From: Mycobacterium sp. 852013-50091_SCH5140682
Lineage (GTDB): Bacteria > Actinomycetota > Actinomycetes > Mycobacteriales > Mycobacteriaceae
Reading direction: 5' to 3'
Length of the DNA stretch: 64,000 nt
Assembly (NCBI RefSeq): GCF_001665685.1
Contig: NZ_LZTB01000039.1
Coordinates: 1-64,000 of the forward strand
The notes beneath the pieces are model-generated. The model worked only from the letters and a program-made list of their open reading frames with translations, was not told the origin of the DNA and did not search any database. Shown here piece after piece: positions 61,013 through 64,000 of the stretch. A program made the translations under genes and the position numbers. Every line of letters starts with the position of its first letter. Within the stretch, counting starts at the first letter, position 1.

Positions 61013-61383
61013 CGGGCGCGGAAGCGGCTGAGGCGGTCGCGGAGTACCTCTCGGGGTTCACCTACCAGTGGACGTCTGAGGTTGAACTGCAGCAGGCGAT
61101 CTGGGATGTGCTGCCGGTCCGGTTCTTGGCGGAGCGGGAGCGTGCCTTGTCGAGTCGGGACCGTCCCGACTTCATGGTCAACGTGCACGGCCTGTCGGTG
61201 GCGATCGAGGTGAAGGTCGCCGGCGCACGCAACGCGGTGCTGCGGCAGCTCGGCCGCTACGCCGAACACGACACTGTCGACGCCATCGTCCTGGCGTCCG
61301 GCCGCCGCGTCCTGGCCGCCGCAATCCCCGAGATCATCCACACCAAGCCCGTGCTGGCTATTCACCTTGGAGGCTGCCTGTGA
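61009..61383 (+). CDS. PD-(D/E)XK-like nuclease (VRR-NUC-like)
   Basis: A 124-residue protein. RPDFMVN (Asp) followed by VAIEVKVAG (Glu-x-Lys) gives the PD-(D/E)XK core, with ARNAVLRQLGRYAEHDTVDAIVLASGRR completing the beta-alpha-beta fold. Small VRR-NUC-type phage nucleases cut branched DNA. Coupled to the SNF2 helicase gene, with which it may form a complex. Confidence 0.75.
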   Translation: MTGAEAAEAVAEYLSGFTYQWTSEVELQQAIWDVLPVRFLAERERALSSRDRPDFMVNVHGLSVAIEVKVAGARNAVLRQLGRYAEHDTVDAIVLASGRRVLAAAIPEIIHTKPVLAIHLGGCL

Positions 61384-63098
61384 GTGCCGTTGGAACCATC
61401 AAACGCCAGTCGCACTGGTGGATTTTGACCGCCGAACCGCACGTCATGATGCGGCTGAAACGTGTGCTGCCGGGTGTCGCGTTCGCGAAGGCCGACTCAC
61501 TCGCGGTCACGGCGACTGAGGAGATGGCCCAGGAGATCGAGTGGGTGCTGCAGCGCTGGCCGTTTGAGATGACCACCGGTGACCGCGCGGAGCTGGCGGC
61601 GAAAGCACAAGCCGCCAATGAGCGTGAGGTGCTGGTGGACCGGATCCGCGCCGGCACCGGGTTCCTCACCCCAGGTCCCGGTTGGCTAACCCCGGCGTTC
61701 CCGCTGCGGGATTACCAGCGTCTGGCCACGGACCTGATCCGCACCACCGGATCCACGCTGATCGTCGACGAACTCGGCCTGGGTAAGACCCTGATGTCCC
61801 TGGCACTGCTCGAGGACCCGGCCGCGCGGCCCGCGGTGGCCGTCACGCTCACCGGCCTGCCCGGCCAGTGGCTCCGCGAACTCGGCAAGTTCTACCCCCA
61901 GTTGACCGGGGTGGAACTGAAAACCACGAAGCCGGACAAGGAATTACGCCGCATCACCAAGGGCGGCGACCACGTCGCCTACGACCTGATCGTCATGAAC
62001 TACGCCAAGCTGGCCGCGTTGGGCCCGATGCTCGCCGACTTCGCGCACACGGTGATCTTCGACGAGATCCAGGAACTGCGCCGCACCGAGTCCCTGAAGT
62101 ATGTGGGCGCAGAGCAGCTGGTGGCGAAAGGCGCAACAGTGTGCGGGCTTTCGGCCACACCGGTGTACAACTTCGGCGGCGAAATGTTCTCGGTGATGAA
62201 CATCATCAAGCCCGGTTCCCTCGGTGGCCGCTCCGAATTCCTCCGCGAATGGTCGGGTGCCGGTTACGGCCGGGAGAGCGATTCGAAGGTGCGCATCAAG
62301 AACCCCGCAGCACTGCGCTCACACCTCACCCGCCGCGGCCTGTTCCTGCGCCGCACCCGCGCCGACGTCGGTATTCAACTGCCGGCCATCGAGAGCATCG
62401 AGCAGCTCGTCCCGTCCGATGCGAACATCCTCAACGAGTTGTCCGGCAACGCCATCGAGATGGCCCGCCTCATCCTGTCCGCCGACGCATCGAACACCAC
62501 CAAGTGGCAGACCTCAGCAGAACTGGACTGGAAACTCCGCCAGGCCACCGGGGTGTCCAAGGCACCGTTCGTCGCGGACTTCGTGCGGATGCTCCTGTCC
62601 AGCCAGGAGAAAGTACTCCTGCTCGGCTGGCACCGCAGTGTCTACGACATCTGGATGGAACGCCTCCGCGAATTCAACCCCGTCATGTACACGGGCACCG
62701 AATCGGCCAACGCGAAAGCTGAAGCGTTCGAAGCATTCACGAAAGGCAATGCCCGCGTCCTCATCATGTCGCTGCGGTCCGGCGCAGGGCTCGACGGCCT
62801 GCAAGACGTCTGCTCCACCCTGGTGTTCGGTGAACTCGACTGGTCACCCGGCGTGCACCGCCAGGCCATCGGCCGACTCGGCAGGCCCGGCCAAACCAAC
62901 GGCGTCCTGGCCTACTTCTGCGTCACCAAGGACGGCTCCGACCCGGTCATCCTCGACACCCTGAACATCAAGTCGATGGAGTCCGACAAGCTCATCGAAC
63001 CGGACACCCACAACGGCACCGCCACCCCGGCCGAGCAGCCGCAACACATCAAACGACTCGCCGAATCCATCCTTGCTGCAGCGAAAGTGAATGCCTGA
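61380..63098 (+). CDS. SNF2-like DNA helicase/translocase
   Basis: A 572-residue SF2 protein. Q-motif-like FPLRDYQ, Walker A DELGLGKT (130-137), box II Asp228-Glu-Ile-Gln, SATPVYN, and motifs V/VI MSLRSGAGLDGLQ and AIGRLGRPGQTNGV. The first ~100 residues form a separate helical region. It is a compact SNF2/DEAD phage helicase, with the VRR-NUC-like gene just before and the DUF5131 gene after. Probably processes replication forks or recombination intermediates. Confidence 0.9.
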   Translation: MSAVGTIKRQSHWWILTAEPHVMMRLKRVLPGVAFAKADSLAVTATEEMAQEIEWVLQRWPFEMTTGDRAELAAKAQAANEREVLVDRIRAGTGFLTPGPGWLTPAFPLRDYQRLATDLIRTTGSTLIVDELGLGKTLMSLALLEDPAARPAVAVTLTGLPGQWLRELGKFYPQLTGVELKTTKPDKELRRITKGGDHVAYDLIVMNYAKLAALGPMLADFAHTVIFDEIQELRRTESLKYVGAEQLVAKGATVCGLSATPVYNFGGEMFSVMNIIKPGSLGGRSEFLREWSGAGYGRESDSKVRIKNPAALRSHLTRRGLFLRRTRADVGIQLPAIESIEQLVPSDANILNELSGNAIEMARLILSADASNTTKWQTSAELDWKLRQATGVSKAPFVADFVRMLLSSQEKVLLLGWHRSVYDIWMERLREFNPVMYTGTESANAKAEAFEAFTKGNARVLIMSLRSGAGLDGLQDVCSTLVFGELDWSPGVHRQAIGRLGRPGQTNGVLAYFCVTKDGSDPVILDTLNIKSMESDKLIEPDTHNGTATPAEQPQHIKRLAESILAAAKVNA

Positions 63099-64000
63099 TG
63101 TCCGACCGCACGAAGATCGAATGGACCCGCAGCGACGACGGAACACCCGGGGCGACGTGGAACCCGGTCACTGGGTGCACCAAGCTGAGCCCGGCCAGCC
63201 CCGGGTGCCAGAACTGCTATGCGTCGACATTCGCCGAACGCTGGCGCGGCACACCGGGCCACTACTTCGAGCGCGGGTTCGACGTGCAGCTCCGACCCGA
63301 GAAGCTCGACCAGCCGCTCCGCTGGACCCGGCCGCGCCGGATCTTCGTCAACAGCATGAGCGACCTGTTCCACGACCAGGTGCCCGACGACTACATCGCC
63401 AACGTGTGGGCCGTCATGGCTCGCGCACAGCATCACACCTTCCAGGTACTCACCAAGCGTCACGCTCGGATGCGGGCACTTTTGAACAGAGACGTATTCC
63501 GCCGCCGCATGTACGACCACCTCGTCTCGATCGACTACGCCTGGATTCGAGACACCCCGTTGACGTGGCCCCTGCCGAACGTATGGCTCGGTGTGTCGAC
63601 CGAGAATCAGCAGTGGGCCGACATCCGCATCCCCGCACTGCTCAACACCCCGGCCGCCGTCCGATTCATCAGCGCCGAACCACTACTCGGCCCGATTGAC
63701 CTGCGTCAGTCGCTCCGCTTGTGGAAGCCTCCCGACGATGCTGCGTGGCAGAGTGTGGTTCCGCCATTCACACCTGGACTCGGAACAGTGGGCGATGGTC
63801 CGATGGTTACTGCTCGGCTGCGGGCGCGTGATGTTCTGCACTGGGTGATCGTCGGCGGTGAATCCGGCCACCGCGCCCGGCCGATGCACCCCAACTGGGT
63901 GCGGTCGCTGCACCGCCAGTGCGAGACGGCCGGGGTGCCGTTCCTGTTTAAACAATGGGGCGAGTGGACACCCATGGCGCCAATCGTCAACGGCACGTAC
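63098..64000 (+). CDS. Phage Gp37/Gp68 (DUF5131) family protein, cut by window end
   Basis: Open for all 301 codons from ATG 63098 to the window end. It has the three-cysteine motif TGCTKLSPASPGCQNCYA (C-x8-C-x2-C), then FVNSMSDLFHDQVPD, FQVLTKR, NVWLGVSTENQ, FISAEPLLGPI and WVIVGGESG. This matches the DUF5131 phage family, whose cysteines are reminiscent of radical-SAM or metal-cluster proteins. Members often neighbour DNA-repair-type genes. The function is unknown. Near the C-terminus the family ends shortly after FKQWGEW, so only little is missing. Confidence 0.88.
   Translation, partial: MSDRTKIEWTRSDDGTPGATWNPVTGCTKLSPASPGCQNCYASTFAERWRGTPGHYFERGFDVQLRPEKLDQPLRWTRPRRIFVNSMSDLFHDQVPDDYIANVWAVMARAQHHTFQVLTKRHARMRALLNRDVFRRRMYDHLVSIDYAWIRDTPLTWPLPNVWLGVSTENQQWADIRIPALLNTPAAVRFISAEPLLGPIDLRQSLRLWKPPDDAAWQSVVPPFTPGLGTVGDGPMVTARLRARDVLHWVIVGGESGHRARPMHPNWVRSLHRQCETAGVPFLFKQWGEWTPMAPIVNGTY

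Larger units (their letters stand above)
46800..64000. mobile_element. Prophage, left end and early region (right end beyond window)
   Basis: From the 3' end of the DUF1059 gene to the window edge nearly all genes are phage-like: tyrosine integrase, leftward immunity genes, a divergent repressor/Cro switch, antirepressor, Xis-like protein, then >25 short rightward genes with 4-base overlaps, recombination and nuclease functions. The left boundary is inferred from the integrase and the AT-rich gene end. Capsid, tail and lysis genes must lie outside the window, if present. Confidence 0.85.

Noticed and set aside
58033-63098. Restriction-modification or DISARM/BREX-type defence locus
   Set aside because: There is helicase and methyltransferase but none of the other required core genes, and the genes sit in a phage early operon with phage-style overlaps.

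Overview
This is chromosomal DNA of a fast-growing mycobacterium (Mycolicibacterium type) with an integrated phage at the right end. The evidence is a high-GC sequence, many paralogous lipid and CoA enzymes, mycobacteria-specific families (MmpL, DUF732, DUF1059, DUF3263, DUF5302, F420-type PPOX) and gene order matching the M. tuberculosis Rv1141c-Rv1156 neighbourhood. That order is recalled, not searched. The first ~100 bases are a 40-base C run plus G/C-only sequence that cuts off a GntR gene and looks like a bad contig end.

Host part (1 to ~46.8 kb). 0.5-3.8 kb: a beta-oxidation operon (thiolase, crotonase, acyl-CoA dehydrogenase) divergent from its likely GntR regulator. 3.9-9 kb: FAS1 secreted protein, two MFS transporters, a GlxA-type AraC regulator, a gamma-carbonic anhydrase. 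9-17.5 kb: the Rv1141c-Rv1147-like block: crotonase, mcr racemase, SDR, nitronate monooxygenase, DoxX, an unbroken mmpL13-type gene, TetR regulator and methyltransferase, with a strong dyad operator. 17.5-23.4 kb: a LacI-led six-gene catabolic operon of unknown substrate. 23.5-24.6 kb: divergent sirtuin/GntR pair (Rv1151c/Rv1152-like). 24.6-33.4 kb: PucR regulator, EthA-like Baeyer-Villiger monooxygenase, a self-sufficient CYP102-type P450, a lactamase-fold hydrolase, DUF1697 and a lipoprotein esterase. 33.4-34.9 kb: omt, Rv1155-like protein and DUF5302. 35-38.6 kb: an AbiEi-type protein between two copies of a palindromic repeat, an acyltransferase and an MFS transporter. 38.6-44.9 kb: two sodium/solute symporters, each with a small DUF485-type partner, plus a LytS/LytTR two-component system, probably for acetate- or pyruvate-like substrates. 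44.9-46.8 kb: DUF732, HhH-GPD glycosylase, nitroreductase, DUF1059.

Prophage (~46.8 kb to the window end and beyond). A tyrosine integrase abuts the AT-rich 3' end of the DUF1059 gene, the likely attachment site. Leftward genes are integrase, a zinc-ribbon/DUF2510/TM2 membrane protein, DUF3263, an ImmA-type peptidase, a small unknown and a CI-like repressor. Rightward there is a Cro-like protein, a Rha/KilA-type antirepressor, an Xis-like protein, then a tightly overlapping early operon of micro- and zinc-knuckle proteins, a Sak4-like ATPase, HNH endonuclease, J-domain-like protein, a helicase-methyltransferase fusion, a PD-(D/E)XK-like nuclease, an SNF2 helicase and a DUF5131 protein cut by the window end. 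No structural genes are in view.

The best candidates for unexplored biology are the LacI-led operon, the BVMO/self-sufficient P450 pair, the helicase-methyltransferase fusion with its SIPF motif and the nuclease/helicase/DUF5131 set beside it, and the prophage membrane protein in the immunity region. No intergenic gap exceeds 300 bases once the small genes listed here are counted.
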